A stretch of 64,000 bases of DNA from Lichenicola sp964247735 (GTDB taxonomy: Bacteria; Pseudomonadota; Alphaproteobacteria; Acetobacterales; Acetobacteraceae): the NCBI GenBank assembly GCA_964247735.1, contig CAXTVS010000001.1:124001-188000 (forward strand). Reading direction: 5' to 3'. Under the pieces are notes generated by a model. It saw nothing but the letters and a program-made list of their open reading frames with translations. It was not told where the DNA came from and searched no databases. Positions 34,391 through 43,048 of the stretch are shown piece by piece (within the stretch, counting starts at the first letter, position 1; each line of letters starts with the position of its first letter). The position numbers and the translations under genes are program-made.

Positions 34391-35827
34391 ATGGAGCTTT
34401 TTTTGGATCAAGCCGACCCGACCGGACGGGCCAGCATCGCCATCGTCGGCGCCGGCTTCAGCGGCACCCTGCTGGCGCTGCACCTGCTGCAGCGCTCGCC
34501 GCCGCAGACCCGGGTGGTGCTGATCGAGCGGGTCCGGTTCGGCCGCGGCACCGCCTATGCCGACGGCAACGCCAGCCACCTGCTGAACGTGCCGGCGGCC
34601 AAGATGAGCGCGTTCCAGCAGCGCCCGCTCGACTTCCTGCACTGGCTGCAGGGCCTGTCGCCGGAGGAGGCGTGCGGCGTGGAGTGTTCGGCCGCCTCGT
34701 TCGTGCCGCGGCGCATGTTCGGCCGCTACATGCGCCACCTGCTGAACGGGGAGATGAAGGTGCCCGGGCGGCGCGACCAGCTGGCGCTGGTGCGCGGCGA
34801 CGTCCTCGCCATCACCCCCGACGGCGCCGGGCTGGCGCTCGCCCTCGACCGCGGCCGCACCGTGCTGGCCGACCGCGTCGTGCTGGCGATCGGCAACTTC
34901 CCGCCCGCCGCGCCCCCGGTGGCGGACCCGTCCTTCTACGACAGCCCGGCCTACAAGGCCGACCCGTGGGCGCCCGACACGCTGGACGGGCTCGACCCGG
35001 ACGCGCCGGTGCTCCTGGTCGGCACCGGGCTGACCACCATCGACAGCGTCGTCTCGCTGCTCGACCAGGGCCATCGCGGCCCGGTCACCGCCCTGTCCCG
35101 GCGCGGGCTGCTGCCGCACCGCCATGCCGCCGCCCCGCCGGCCGCGGCGATGCCGGAAACCGACGCCTTCCCGACCCGGCTGAACGACCTGGCCCGCACC
35201 CTGCGCGCCAACGCGGCGCGCCAGGTCGCCTGCGGCGGCAGCTGGCACGCGGTGATCGACGAGATACGCCCCATCACCAGCGAGCTGTGGCAGGCGATGA
35301 GCCTGCGCGACCGGCAGCGCTTCCTGCGCCACCTGCGCCCGTGGTGGGACACCCACCGGCACCGCATCTCCGGCCCGGTCGCGGACCGCATCGCCGCGGC
35401 GCGCGCCAGCGGCCAGCTGCGCATCCGCGCCGGGCGGATCCGCGGCTACCGCCAGGACCGGCCGGACGGGCCGGTGACGGTGTCGTTCCGGCCGCGTTTC
35501 GCGGACGGGCTCGACAGCGTGACGGTGGGCCGGGTGGTCAACTGCGCCGGACCCGACGCCGACTACAGCCGGATCCGCGACCCGCTGGTGCGCTCGCTGC
35601 TGGACAACGGGCTGGTGCGCCCGGACCCGCTCAGCCTCGGGCTCGACGTGACCGCGCACTGCGCGCTGCTGGCGCGCGACGGGGCGATCTCGCGCCGGCT
35701 GTTCGCGGTCGGGCCGGTCACCCGGGGGATGTTCTGGGAGATGACCGCGGTGCCGGACATCCGGCAGCAGGCGGAGCTGCTGGCGCTGCAGCTCGCCTCC
35801 CTGGTGCGGCCGCCCCGGCCGGCCTGA
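34391..35827 (+). CDS. FAD/NAD(P)-binding protein (COG4529-like)
   Basis: About 478 residues from the ATG at 34391 (MELFLDQADPTGRASIAIVG). IAIVGAGFSGTLLALHLLQR is the FAD glycine motif; FGRGTAYADGNASHLLNVPA and AAKMSAFQQRP are typical of the NAD_binding_9 family. VLLVGTGLTTIDSVVSLLDQ is the second dinucleotide motif and VVNCAGPDADYSRIRDPL a late block. YdhS-like proteins have unknown substrates; hydroxylase or amine oxidase roles have been guessed. Its 3' end faces the hybrid kinase gene, 21 bp away. Confidence 0.85.
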   Translation: MELFLDQADPTGRASIAIVGAGFSGTLLALHLLQRSPPQTRVVLIERVRFGRGTAYADGNASHLLNVPAAKMSAFQQRPLDFLHWLQGLSPEEACGVECSAASFVPRRMFGRYMRHLLNGEMKVPGRRDQLALVRGDVLAITPDGAGLALALDRGRTVLADRVVLAIGNFPPAAPPVADPSFYDSPAYKADPWAPDTLDGLDPDAPVLLVGTGLTTIDSVVSLLDQGHRGPVTALSRRGLLPHRHAAAPPAAAMPETDAFPTRLNDLARTLRANAARQVACGGSWHAVIDEIRPITSELWQAMSLRDRQRFLRHLRPWWDTHRHRISGPVADRIAAARASGQLRIRAGRIRGYRQDRPDGPVTVSFRPRFADGLDSVTVGRVVNCAGPDADYSRIRDPLVRSLLDNGLVRPDPLSLGLDVTAHCALLARDGAISRRLFAVGPVTRGMFWEMTAVPDIRQQAELLALQLASLVRPPRPA

Positions 35828-35848
35828 CCACCGGCCTGAGGCGGCGGA

Positions 35849-38068
35849 TCAGTCGCCGCGGCGGGCGTGCAGCGACACCAGGTTGCCCGGCGCCGCCACC
35901 GCCGCCGCCCCCAGCGTCGCCGCCACCTTGCGGATCAGCTCGTCGCGCTTGAACGGCTTGCCGATCAGCTGCACGCCGTCGTCCAGCCGGCCGTGATGCA
36001 CGATCGAGTTCTCGGTGTAGCCCGACATGTAGAGCACCTTGACCTCGGGGCGCATGGCGTTGACCCGCTCCGCGAGCTCCCGGCCACGCACCGGGCCCGG
36101 CAGCACCACGTCGGTCAGCAGCAGGGCGATCTCCGCGGCATGGGCGCCGAACATGCGCAGGCCCTCCTCGCCGTCCGCGGCCTCCAGCACCCGGTAGCCG
36201 ACATCCGCCAGGATCGCGACCGCGATCTCGCGCACCGCCGGCTCGTCCTCGACCACCAGCACCGTGACGTTGCCGCGCGGCAGCTCGACCGGCGCGCTGG
36301 ACCGCGGCCGGGACGGTGCCGCGCCGACCGCGCGCGGCAAATAGAGCCGCACGGTGGTGCCGTGCCCGGGCTCGGAATAGATCTTCACGTGGCCGCCCGA
36401 CTGCTTGACGAAGCCGAACACCATGGCGAGCCCGAGGCCGGTGCCCTTGCCGTCCGGCTTGGTGGTGAAGAACGGCTCGAACACCCGCGCCGCCACCTCC
36501 GGGCTCATGCCGTGGCCGGTGTCGGACACCGCGAGCATGGCGTAGTCGCCGGGAGTCACCTCGTGATGGGCACTCGCGTACGCCTCGTCCAGCACCTTGT
36601 TGGCCACCTCGATGGTCAGCCGCCCGCCGTCCGGCATGGCGTCGCGGGCGTTCAGCGCCAGGTTGAGCACGGCACTTTCCAGCTGCGCGTGGTCCGCCAT
36701 CGCCGGCCACAGCCCGGCGGTCTCGACGTAGCGGACGTCGATGTGCGCGCCGAGCGTGCGCTGCATCAGCGGCATCAGCTCCGGCACGATCGCGGTGAGG
36801 TCGATCGGCGCCGGCGCCAGCGGCTGCTTGCGCGCGAAGGCGAGCAGCTGCGCCGTCAGGGTGGCGCCGCGCTGCGCCGCGCCTGCCGCGCGGTCGATCC
36901 GCGCCTGCAGCGCCGGGTCGCCGTCCAGCCTGGTGCGCATCATCTCCAGGTTGCCCAGGATGATGGTCAGCAGGTTGTTGAAGTCGTGCGCGATGCCGCC
37001 GGTGAGCTGGCCGATCGCCTGCATCTTCTGCGCCTCGCGCAGCACCGCCTCCGCCTGCGCGCGCTTGGTCATGTCCGTGACGGTCAGCACGAAGCCGCCG
37101 TCGGGCATCGGCGCCCGTCGCAGCTCCAGCTGGTGCCCGTTGCCGCGGGCGCGCTCGTAGACCACCGATTCGCGCGGCGACAGGCGCCCCTGGCGGATCT
37201 GCCCCTCGCTCTCGAGGAACGGGGCGCCGTCGCCGGACAGGTGCTCGTCGAACGCCCCGTAAGGGGTGCCGGCCCGCACCATCGCCCTGGGCAGGTCGAG
37301 CAGCACCCGGAAGCAGTCGTTCCAGTTCGACAGCCTGTGGTCGGCGCCGAACACGGCGACGCCCTGGCTCAGGCTGTCCAGCGAGGCGCGCAGCTGGAGC
37401 GCCACGGTGCGCTGCTCCGCCTCGATCCTGTGCGTGTGCGCCCAGGCGCGGTTGAGCATCTGCGCCGCCCATACCAGGGCCAGCAGCGCCGTCGCCATGC
37501 CGCCCAGCATGAGCCGGCGCACCCACCAGCCGCGATGGTCCGCGGTGGCCAGGCGCTGCGCCAGCAGCGCGCTCTCGTCGTCGGCCATCGACGACAGGGT
37601 CGCCTCGATCCGCTTCATGAAGATGCGGCCGGAATCGTCCAGCACGACCGCCAGCGCCGCATCGAGGCCGACCGAGCGGCGCAGCTGCACCGTCTGCGCC
37701 AGCTCCTCCAGCTTGTGCTGCAGCAACGGCGACAGCGCCTGCAGCCGGGCCTGCTCCACCGGATTGTCCGCGGTCAGCCGCTGCAGCTCGCCGGTCAGGA
37801 ACGTCACCCGCTCGATGGCGGCGTGGTAGGGCAGGAGGTAGTCGTCGCGACCGGTCAGCAGGAAGCCCCGCTGCCCGGTCTCGGCATTGCGGACCGCGAG
37901 GTTGAGGTCCTTGATGGTGATGATGACGTCGTCGGTGTGCTGCGACCAGCCGCGGGCGCTGCGGGCCTGGTTGATCTGGTCCCAGGTCACCCCGCACACC
38001 AGCAGCAGGATCACCGCCAGCACCCCGAACATGAGCAGGTTGGCGCGGCGGACGACGGAGTGGCTCAT
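35849..38068 (-). CDS. hybrid sensor histidine kinase with CHASE3-like sensor
   Basis: 739 residues. TM1 (NLLMFGVLAVILLLVCGVTW), then a periplasmic CHASE3-like helical domain (LNLAVRNAETGQRGFLLTGR) and TM2 (LMLGGMATALLALVWAAQML). A PAS-like module follows (SLSQGVAVFGADHRLSNWND). HisKA region QLTGGIAHDFNNLLTIILGN carries His361. The HATPase N, G1 and G2 boxes are LNLALNARDAMPDGG, VSDTGHGM and GKGTGLGLAMVFGFVKQSGG. The C-terminal receiver VLVVEDEPAVREIAV has phosphoacceptor Asp653 in LLTDVVLPGP. No partner regulator is adjacent. Signal unknown. Confidence 0.93.
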   Translation of the reverse strand: MSHSVVRRANLLMFGVLAVILLLVCGVTWDQINQARSARGWSQHTDDVIITIKDLNLAVRNAETGQRGFLLTGRDDYLLPYHAAIERVTFLTGELQRLTADNPVEQARLQALSPLLQHKLEELAQTVQLRRSVGLDAALAVVLDDSGRIFMKRIEATLSSMADDESALLAQRLATADHRGWWVRRLMLGGMATALLALVWAAQMLNRAWAHTHRIEAEQRTVALQLRASLDSLSQGVAVFGADHRLSNWNDCFRVLLDLPRAMVRAGTPYGAFDEHLSGDGAPFLESEGQIRQGRLSPRESVVYERARGNGHQLELRRAPMPDGGFVLTVTDMTKRAQAEAVLREAQKMQAIGQLTGGIAHDFNNLLTIILGNLEMMRTRLDGDPALQARIDRAAGAAQRGATLTAQLLAFARKQPLAPAPIDLTAIVPELMPLMQRTLGAHIDVRYVETAGLWPAMADHAQLESAVLNLALNARDAMPDGGRLTIEVANKVLDEAYASAHHEVTPGDYAMLAVSDTGHGMSPEVAARVFEPFFTTKPDGKGTGLGLAMVFGFVKQSGGHVKIYSEPGHGTTVRLYLPRAVGAAPSRPRSSAPVELPRGNVTVLVVEDEPAVREIAVAILADVGYRVLEAADGEEGLRMFGAHAAEIALLLTDVVLPGPVRGRELAERVNAMRPEVKVLYMSGYTENSIVHHGRLDDGVQLIGKPFKRDELIRKVAATLGAAAVAAPGNLVSLHARRGD

Positions 38069-38178
38069 GCGGGCGGCACGGTCATCCGCAACGTATAGGC
38101 GTGTCCGGCGGGGACGTCAGCGACGATTGTATCCGGCGTGAACAGCCGCGGCCGGACGGGGGAGAACGATCGGCGTGC

Positions 38179-38216
38179 CCGGCCGCCGGCACGTGGGGGA
38201 GCGTGCCGGCGGCCGG
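38179..38216. terminator. 15-bp perfect stem-loop 3' of the stress operon
   Basis: Arms CCGGCCGCCGGCACG (38179-38193) and CGTGCCGGCGGCCGG (38202-38216), with an 8-base loop, 12 bases past the stop of the DUF3618 gene on the minus strand. It is followed on that strand by only short T runs. Probable transcription end or 3' stability element of the three-gene operon. Confidence 0.65.
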
Positions 38217-38228
38217 ACGCGTGACCGC

Positions 38229-39296
38229 TCAGGAGACGGGCGGCTTCGGCTCGGCCGGCTGTCCGAGCTCCTTGCGGATCGCGGTCTCGCCGGCCTCCAG
38301 CAGCTCGTCCGCCACCTGCTTCGCGTTGCCGGACAGGGTGCCGCTCAGGGCGTCGTCGACCAGCTGCCCCGGGCTCGCGCTGCCGGCCAGCCCGTGCGCC
38401 TGGACGCTGTCGCGGCCCTTGTCCAGCACCGCCTGGGCGACGTGCGCGCCGCTGTCGACCGCCGTCTGCGCCAGGCTGCGGGCACCTTCCCTGGCCTGGC
38501 CCGCGAGCTGGCCGAGTGCCGCCTCCTCGCGCTCCGACTGCGGCACCAGCGCCCCGAGCAGCGCACCGGCGGCGAGGCCGAGCGCGCCCAGCAGCACCGG
38601 GCTTTCCGTCAGCGCCGACACCAGGCTTCCTCCCGCCTGGCCGGCGGCCTGGCCGCCCTGGGCCATCGCGCCGCCGGCGCGCTGCGCCGCGTCGCCGACG
38701 CTCTGCCCGAGGCCGGACGCGAAGCTGCCGAGCGAGCCCACCGCGCCGCTCGCGCCGTCGCGGAGATCGCCGGCCCGTCCGGCGACCGCCTGCTGCGCGG
38801 CGCCCAGGGCGTGGGCGATCCGCTGCGCGAAGGACTCGGAGGTGTCCTCCTGGTGGCGCTGGAGGCCGAGCGCCCGGCCGCGGGCGTCGTCGAGCCGCAC
38901 CGCGTAGTCGTGCTCCGCCTCGTCGGGCCGGCGCACCACGCCGCCCTCCGCCTCGCGGATCCGCGCCGTCATCGCCGGATAGCCGCCGGCGTTGAAGCTC
39001 GGGCCGCCGGCCGGCGCGGCCTGCGTCTGCGTGACTGTGCCCGGACGCGGGTTGGAGGCCATCAGCCAGGTGAGGCCGATGCCGGTGATGGCGGCCGGCA
39101 GGGGGTTGCCGCGCACGCTCTGCAGGAGGTTGCGGCCGAACTCCGCACCCTCCGCGCCGCGGAAGTAGCGCATCGCGTCGTCGAGCAGCTGGCCCGGGGA
39201 AAGCTGCTGCAGCTCGCTCAGGTGGCCGTCGAGCCGGGTGCGGGTCTGGTCGAGCTCGCGCTCGATGCGGCCGGGATCGGACGAGGTGGACGACAT
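38229..39296 (-). CDS. DUF3618 protein
   Basis: 355 residues. The N-terminal DUF3618 motif is IERELDQTRTRLDGHLSELQ, followed by LSPGQLLDDAMRYF and a short hydrophobic stretch (AAITGIGLTWLMASNP). The rest is Ala/Gly-rich amphipathic helix (LAQTAVDSGAHVAQAVLDKG, ALGLAAGALLGALVPQSERE). It is probably membrane-associated. Third gene of the operon; its ATG overlaps the TGA of the holin-X-like gene by one base. Homologous trios are common in alphaproteobacteria and associate with stress response. Molecular function unknown. Confidence 0.85.
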   Translation of the reverse strand: MSSTSSDPGRIERELDQTRTRLDGHLSELQQLSPGQLLDDAMRYFRGAEGAEFGRNLLQSVRGNPLPAAITGIGLTWLMASNPRPGTVTQTQAAPAGGPSFNAGGYPAMTARIREAEGGVVRRPDEAEHDYAVRLDDARGRALGLQRHQEDTSESFAQRIAHALGAAQQAVAGRAGDLRDGASGAVGSLGSFASGLGQSVGDAAQRAGGAMAQGGQAAGQAGGSLVSALTESPVLLGALGLAAGALLGALVPQSEREEAALGQLAGQAREGARSLAQTAVDSGAHVAQAVLDKGRDSVQAHGLAGSASPGQLVDDALSGTLSGNAKQVADELLEAGETAIRKELGQPAEPKPPVS

Positions 39297-39691
39297 CAGA
39301 TGTGCTCCTTGAGGACGCCGACGTCCTTCTGCAGGCTGTCCGCCGCGCGGGTGGGAGTGAGGGCCTTCAACGACAGCATGCCGAGGCCGGAGCGCGCGAA
39401 CAGGCCGCCGACGGCGGCGATCACCACGCCCACGATCAGCGACGCCGCCCAGACCGGCAGCACCAGCGCCAGGGCGGCGGCCACGCCCTGCAGCACCACC
39501 ACCAGCCCGGCGAACGCGACCAGGGCGCCGCCGAGCAGGAACACGGCGGCGATGATGACGCGGTGCAGCTTCTGGTCGATCTCGGCGCGCGCCAGCTGGA
39601 TCTCGCCGCGGACGAGGTCCTGGATGTCCTGGGCGATGCTGGCGAGCAGCGGGGCCAGGGTATACCCGGCGGCGGGCCTACTCGCGCTCAT
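39296..39691 (-). CDS. holin-X-like (DUF1469) membrane protein
   Basis: 131 residues. LLASIAQDIQDLVRGEIQLA and ARAEIDQKLHRVIIAAVFLL lead into two TM segments (GGALVAFAGLVVVLQGVAAA, WAASLIVGVVIAAVGGLFA). This matches the putative Actinobacterial holin-X/phage-holin-superfamily-III group, which despite its name is chromosomal and not phage-associated. Middle gene of the stress operon, overlapping the gene upstream by 14 bases and the DUF3618 gene by one. Confidence 0.85.
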   Translation of the reverse strand: MSASRPAAGYTLAPLLASIAQDIQDLVRGEIQLARAEIDQKLHRVIIAAVFLLGGALVAFAGLVVVLQGVAAALALVLPVWAASLIVGVVIAAVGGLFARSGLGMLSLKALTPTRAADSLQKDVGVLKEHI

Positions 39692-40217
39692 GGCTCATCT
39701 CCGGCATGCGGGGCAGGTCCGCCTTGGAGGCGCCGGCGACGGCGACCTTGCCGACGCGGGCCAGCGCGAAGCCGGCGGCCAGGGAGGCGCCGGCGAACAG
39801 CGCGGGCTGGCGCTGGGCCAGGTCCTGCAGGTTGCCCAGCAGGCCGCGCAGGTCGTTAGAGCGCAGGGTGTTCGCCAGGACGCTCAGCTCGGCCGCGCCG
39901 CGCTCCACCAGGTGGGCCACGAAGTCCTGGTGCCCTTCCAGCTGCTCGCCGGAGCGGTGCACCGCCTTCGCCACGTCCTCGATCCGGTCGGCCAGGGTGT
40001 CCTTCTGGCTTTCGACCGCCGACAGAGCCTGCTCCTTGGCCGTGCCGGACAGCGCGGCGCCGCGCGAGGCGGCGGACTGCGCCACGTCCTGCGCCTCGCC
40101 CAACGCCTGGGTGCCGGCCTGCCGTGCCTGGTCGCCGACCTGGCGGACGGCATCGCCGGCGTTCTGCGCCATCGAGAGCCCCGCCTTGACGGGGTCGGTT
40201 CCATTCGTTTCACTCAT
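39678..40217 (-). CDS. helical stress-associated protein
   Basis: 179 residues, first gene of the trio. Ala/Gln-rich amphipathic helix (DAVRQVGDQARQAGTQALGE, KEQALSAVESQKDTLADRIE) reminiscent of late-embryogenesis-abundant or apolipoprotein-like sequences, then RGLLGNLQDLAQRQPALFAG and a hydrophobic stretch (ASLAAGFALARVGKVAV). Similar proteins are annotated as nutrient-deprivation-induced. Probably peripheral or single-pass membrane. No enzymatic motif. Confidence 0.75.
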   Translation of the reverse strand: MSETNGTDPVKAGLSMAQNAGDAVRQVGDQARQAGTQALGEAQDVAQSAASRGAALSGTAKEQALSAVESQKDTLADRIEDVAKAVHRSGEQLEGHQDFVAHLVERGAAELSVLANTLRSNDLRGLLGNLQDLAQRQPALFAGASLAAGFALARVGKVAVAGASKADLPRMPEMSHERE

Positions 40218-40705
40218 GCACGCGTTCTTTTCGTTGCGCCGCAGGCGACCGGAAACGTGTCGCAGCGACAGGTTGATGGAGGGATCGGGGCGAACGCGAA
40301 GCGGTCCCGCCGGCCGGGAACGGCCGGCGGGTCATGGGCTGCGGCACCGGGTGCGGCCTCGACGGCAATGGATCGTGAGGCATCGACGGTTGTCCTGGGG
40401 TGGGCGGGACGATGGCTCCTGGGTGGTGCCGGTCGGACGAGGCGTTGCGACGCGGAGCCGGAACGGCATGCGTCGGGTGTGCGCTCCAAAGCGGCGCAGG
40501 CCGGCAAAGTTTCTCCCCGCGGGGATCTATGACGGGTCGTCGAACTCCGGCTGCCGGTCCCGGGCCCGGGAGCAGCCTGCGTTGATGCCGCCTTGACCAT
40601 CCGGCACGGGAACGGCGGATCGCGCTGCGGCGCGAGGGGAACGGAATCGATCCCGAAATCGTTGGCGAGCCGAGGAACATCTTCCGCAACGTTCAGGAGC
40701 GCGTA
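40218..40705. other. intergenic region between divergent stress genes
   Basis: 488 bp without a convincing gene. It contains a stem-loop with 10-bp arms at 40306-40331 (CCCGCCGGCC and complement), a 12-bp palindrome TCCCCGCGGGGA at 40514-40525, and an EcfG-type promoter at 40638-40663 serving the plus-strand gene. The promoter of the minus-strand trio must also be here, but I do not see a second GGAAC...CGTT element. Confidence 0.5.
40638..40663 (+). promoter_or_regulatory. candidate EcfG (general stress sigma) promoter
   Basis: GGAAC at 40638-40642 and CGTT at 40660-40663 are separated by 17 bases, the spacing of promoters read by the alphaproteobacterial general-stress sigma factor EcfG. 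It lies about 43 bases before the ATG of the GlsB/YeaQ-like gene, a typical target. Match is by eye to the consensus; no expression evidence. Confidence 0.55.
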
Positions 40706-40969
40706 ATGTCAATTCTTGGCTGGATCATTCTCGGGCTGATCGCCGGGTTCATCGGCAGCAAGATCGTCAACAAGAGCGGCGAGGGCCTGATCCTCGACAT
40801 CGTGCTCGGCATCGTCGGCGCCATCGTCGGCGGCTACCTGTTCTCGATCCTGGGTGCCGCCCCCGTGACCGGGTTCAATCTTTACAGCATGTTCGTCGCG
40901 GTTGTCGGTGCGATCATCGTGCTGGTGGTGTACCATGCGATCTTCGGACGGCGTTCGCTCGGACGCTGA
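40706..40969 (+). CDS. GlsB/YeaQ/YmgE-family stress membrane protein
   Basis: 87 residues with three TM segments. ILGWIILGLIAGFIGSKIVN, LILDIVLGIVGAIVGGYLFS and FNLYSMFVAVVGAIIVLVVY match the transglycosylase-associated family (a historical name without shown activity). AGGAG lies 6 bases before the ATG. The EcfG-type promoter upstream and the neighbouring stress operon suggest induction in general stress. Role in the inner membrane unknown. Confidence 0.93.
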   Translation: MSILGWIILGLIAGFIGSKIVNKSGEGLILDIVLGIVGAIVGGYLFSILGAAPVTGFNLYSMFVAVVGAIIVLVVYHAIFGRRSLGR

Positions 40970-41043
40970 GCGCCGGCAATCCACGGCCCGGGCATGACCG
41001 TCATCGCCTGAGATGGCGGCCGTCGGGCGAGCAGGACGAAACC

Positions 41044-43008
41044 ATGCCGGAAGAGCAAAGGCGGCCGGTACCGCCGCCAAAGGCGGTCGCCCAGGCGCCG
41101 TCACCCGACGCGTCGCGGGTCATGACCCTGTTCGTCATGATCGTGGCGACGCTGTACTTCGGCAAGGAGGTGCTGGTTCCGGTCACCCTGGCCCTCCTGC
41201 TCGCCTTCGTGCTCGCCCCGCTCACGACCCTGCTGCGCCGGCTGCACCTCGGCAAGGTGCCGTCCGTCCTGCTGGGCGTGATCCTGGCGCTGGGCCTGAT
41301 CGTGGCGATCGGCGGCGTGATCGGCTCGCAGATCGCCGAGCTCACCTCCGACATCCCGAAATACGCCACCACGGTCGAGACCAAGGTCGCCAACGTCCGA
41401 AGCTACACCGTCGGCCGCCTGTCGCACCTGGCCGACGTGATCGGGTCGCACCGGCAGCACGGGCCCGCCGCCGCGACCACCGCCGCCACCGCCGGCACTC
41501 CGGCGACCGCCTCCCCCACCGGCGGGGCGCAGCCGGCCCCGGCTCCGGCGGCGGCGGCACCCGCCGACACCGGCGCGTCGCCGCTGCAGCTCGCCCGGAC
41601 CTACCTGTCGCCGATCCTGTCGCCGCTGGCCACGCTGGGCATCGTGTTCGTGGTGGCGGTGTTCGCGCTGCTGCAGCGCGAGGACCTGCGCGACCGGCTG
41701 ATCCGCCTGGTGGGCTCGGACGACCTGCACCGCACCACGCTGGCGATCGACGACGGCGGCCGCCGGCTCAGCCGCTACTTCGTCACCCAGCTCAGCATCA
41801 ACACCCTGTTCGGCGTGGTGATCGGCATCGGCCTGCTGATCATCGGCGTGCCCAACCCGGTGCTGTGGGGCATCCTGTCCGGCCTGCTGCGCTTCGTGCC
41901 CTATGTCGGCTCCTTCATCTCCGCGGTGCTGCCGATGGGCCTCGCCGCCGCGGTGGAGCCCGGCTGGTCGATGGTGATCTGGACCGCCGTGCTCTACGTC
42001 GTGGTGGAAGGCGTGACCGGTCAGGTGATCGAGCCGATGGTGTACGGCCACGCCACCGGCCTGTCGCCGTTCTCCGTGGTGGTGGCGGCGATCTTCTGGT
42101 CCTGGGTGTGGGGACCGGTGGGGCTGATCCTGTCCACCCCGCTCACCCTGTGCCTGGTGGTGATGGGCCGCCACGTGAAGCGGCTCGAGTTCCTCGACGT
42201 CATGCTGGGCGACCGTCCCGCCCTGACCCCGGTGGAAAGCTTCTACCAGCGCATCCTGGCCGGCGACGCCGACGAGGCGCAGGACCATGCCGAGACCCTG
42301 CTGCGGGAATGCTCGCTCACCGCCTACTACGACGGGGTGGCGCTCAAGGGGATGCAGCTCGCCGCCAACGACGCCCGCCGCGGCACGCTCGGCCACGAGC
42401 AGCTCGACCGGGTCAAGGCGACGATCACGTCGCTGGTGGACGGGCTGTCCAGCCAGGAGGACGAGCAGCCGCCGCCGCCGAAGCGCGGCAAGGAGGCGAT
42501 CGATCCGCACAGCGACGAGAACGACCTGCAGTCCCATCCCCATCCCGACAGCGTGGAAGGCGACATCCAGAGCCTGCCGCCGATCTGGCGCGGCCCGGAA
42601 GCGGTGATGTGCATCGGCGGACGCGGCCCGCTCGACGAGGCCGCCTCCGCCATCCTGGCGCAGCTGGTCGGCAAGCACGGGCTGGGCTCGCGCCTGGTCG
42701 GCTACGGCGACGTGTCGCGGGAGAAGATCGACACGCTGGACGTGTCCGGCGTGGCGATGGCCTGCGTGTCCTACCTCGACATCAGCGGCAGCCCGTCGCA
42801 CCTGCGCTACCTGATGCAGCGCCTGCGCCAGCGCCTGCCGCGCGGCACGCCGATCCTGGTCGGGCTGTGGCCGCTGGAAGATTCGACCCTGAGCGACAAG
42901 GAGGTGCAGCGCTCGATCGGCGCCGACTACTTCACCAGCTCGCTGGCCGAAGCGGTGACCGACTGCGTCGACGCCGCCCGCAAGGCCGGAGCCGCCCTGG
43001 CGGCTTGA
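41044..43008 (+). CDS. AI-2E/PerM-family transporter with long C-terminal cytoplasmic domain
   Basis: 654 residues, against about 350-400 for a plain AI-2E family member. Residues 25-395 carry the TM segments (VPVTLALLLAFVLAPLTTLL, LGIVFVVAVFALLQREDLRD, FVPYVGSFISAVLPMGLAAA, VIEPMVYGHATGLSPFSVVV). A Pro/Ala-rich loop at about 140-180 interrupts the family region. From about 397 a helical block (VESFYQRILAGDADEAQDHA) and a Rossmann-like block (AVMCIGGRGPLDEAASAILA, GTPILVGLWPLEDSTLSDKE) recall a cobalamin-binding module without its DxHxxG motif. Transport substrate unknown; autoinducer export is known only for one E. coli homologue. Confidence 0.88.
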   Translation: MPEEQRRPVPPPKAVAQAPSPDASRVMTLFVMIVATLYFGKEVLVPVTLALLLAFVLAPLTTLLRRLHLGKVPSVLLGVILALGLIVAIGGVIGSQIAELTSDIPKYATTVETKVANVRSYTVGRLSHLADVIGSHRQHGPAAATTAATAGTPATASPTGGAQPAPAPAAAAPADTGASPLQLARTYLSPILSPLATLGIVFVVAVFALLQREDLRDRLIRLVGSDDLHRTTLAIDDGGRRLSRYFVTQLSINTLFGVVIGIGLLIIGVPNPVLWGILSGLLRFVPYVGSFISAVLPMGLAAAVEPGWSMVIWTAVLYVVVEGVTGQVIEPMVYGHATGLSPFSVVVAAIFWSWVWGPVGLILSTPLTLCLVVMGRHVKRLEFLDVMLGDRPALTPVESFYQRILAGDADEAQDHAETLLRECSLTAYYDGVALKGMQLAANDARRGTLGHEQLDRVKATITSLVDGLSSQEDEQPPPPKRGKEAIDPHSDENDLQSHPHPDSVEGDIQSLPPIWRGPEAVMCIGGRGPLDEAASAILAQLVGKHGLGSRLVGYGDVSREKIDTLDVSGVAMACVSYLDISGSPSHLRYLMQRLRQRLPRGTPILVGLWPLEDSTLSDKEVQRSIGADYFTSSLAEAVTDCVDAARKAGAALAA

Positions 43009-43017
43009 ACGACGTTC

Positions 43018-43034
43018 ACGCCCCGTCAGGGCGT
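43018..43034. terminator. small dyad between convergent genes
   Basis: ACGCCC-N5-GGGCGT between the convergent AI-2E and glycosyltransferase stops. Short arms and no T-run, so a weak bidirectional terminator at best. Confidence 0.3.
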
Positions 43035-43048
43035 GGGCGGCCCCGGCC

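Noticed and set aside
39296..39691. Phage holin, suggesting prophage
   Set aside because: The holin-X/DUF1469 family is chromosomal here, within a conserved stress operon, and no phage genes lie near it.
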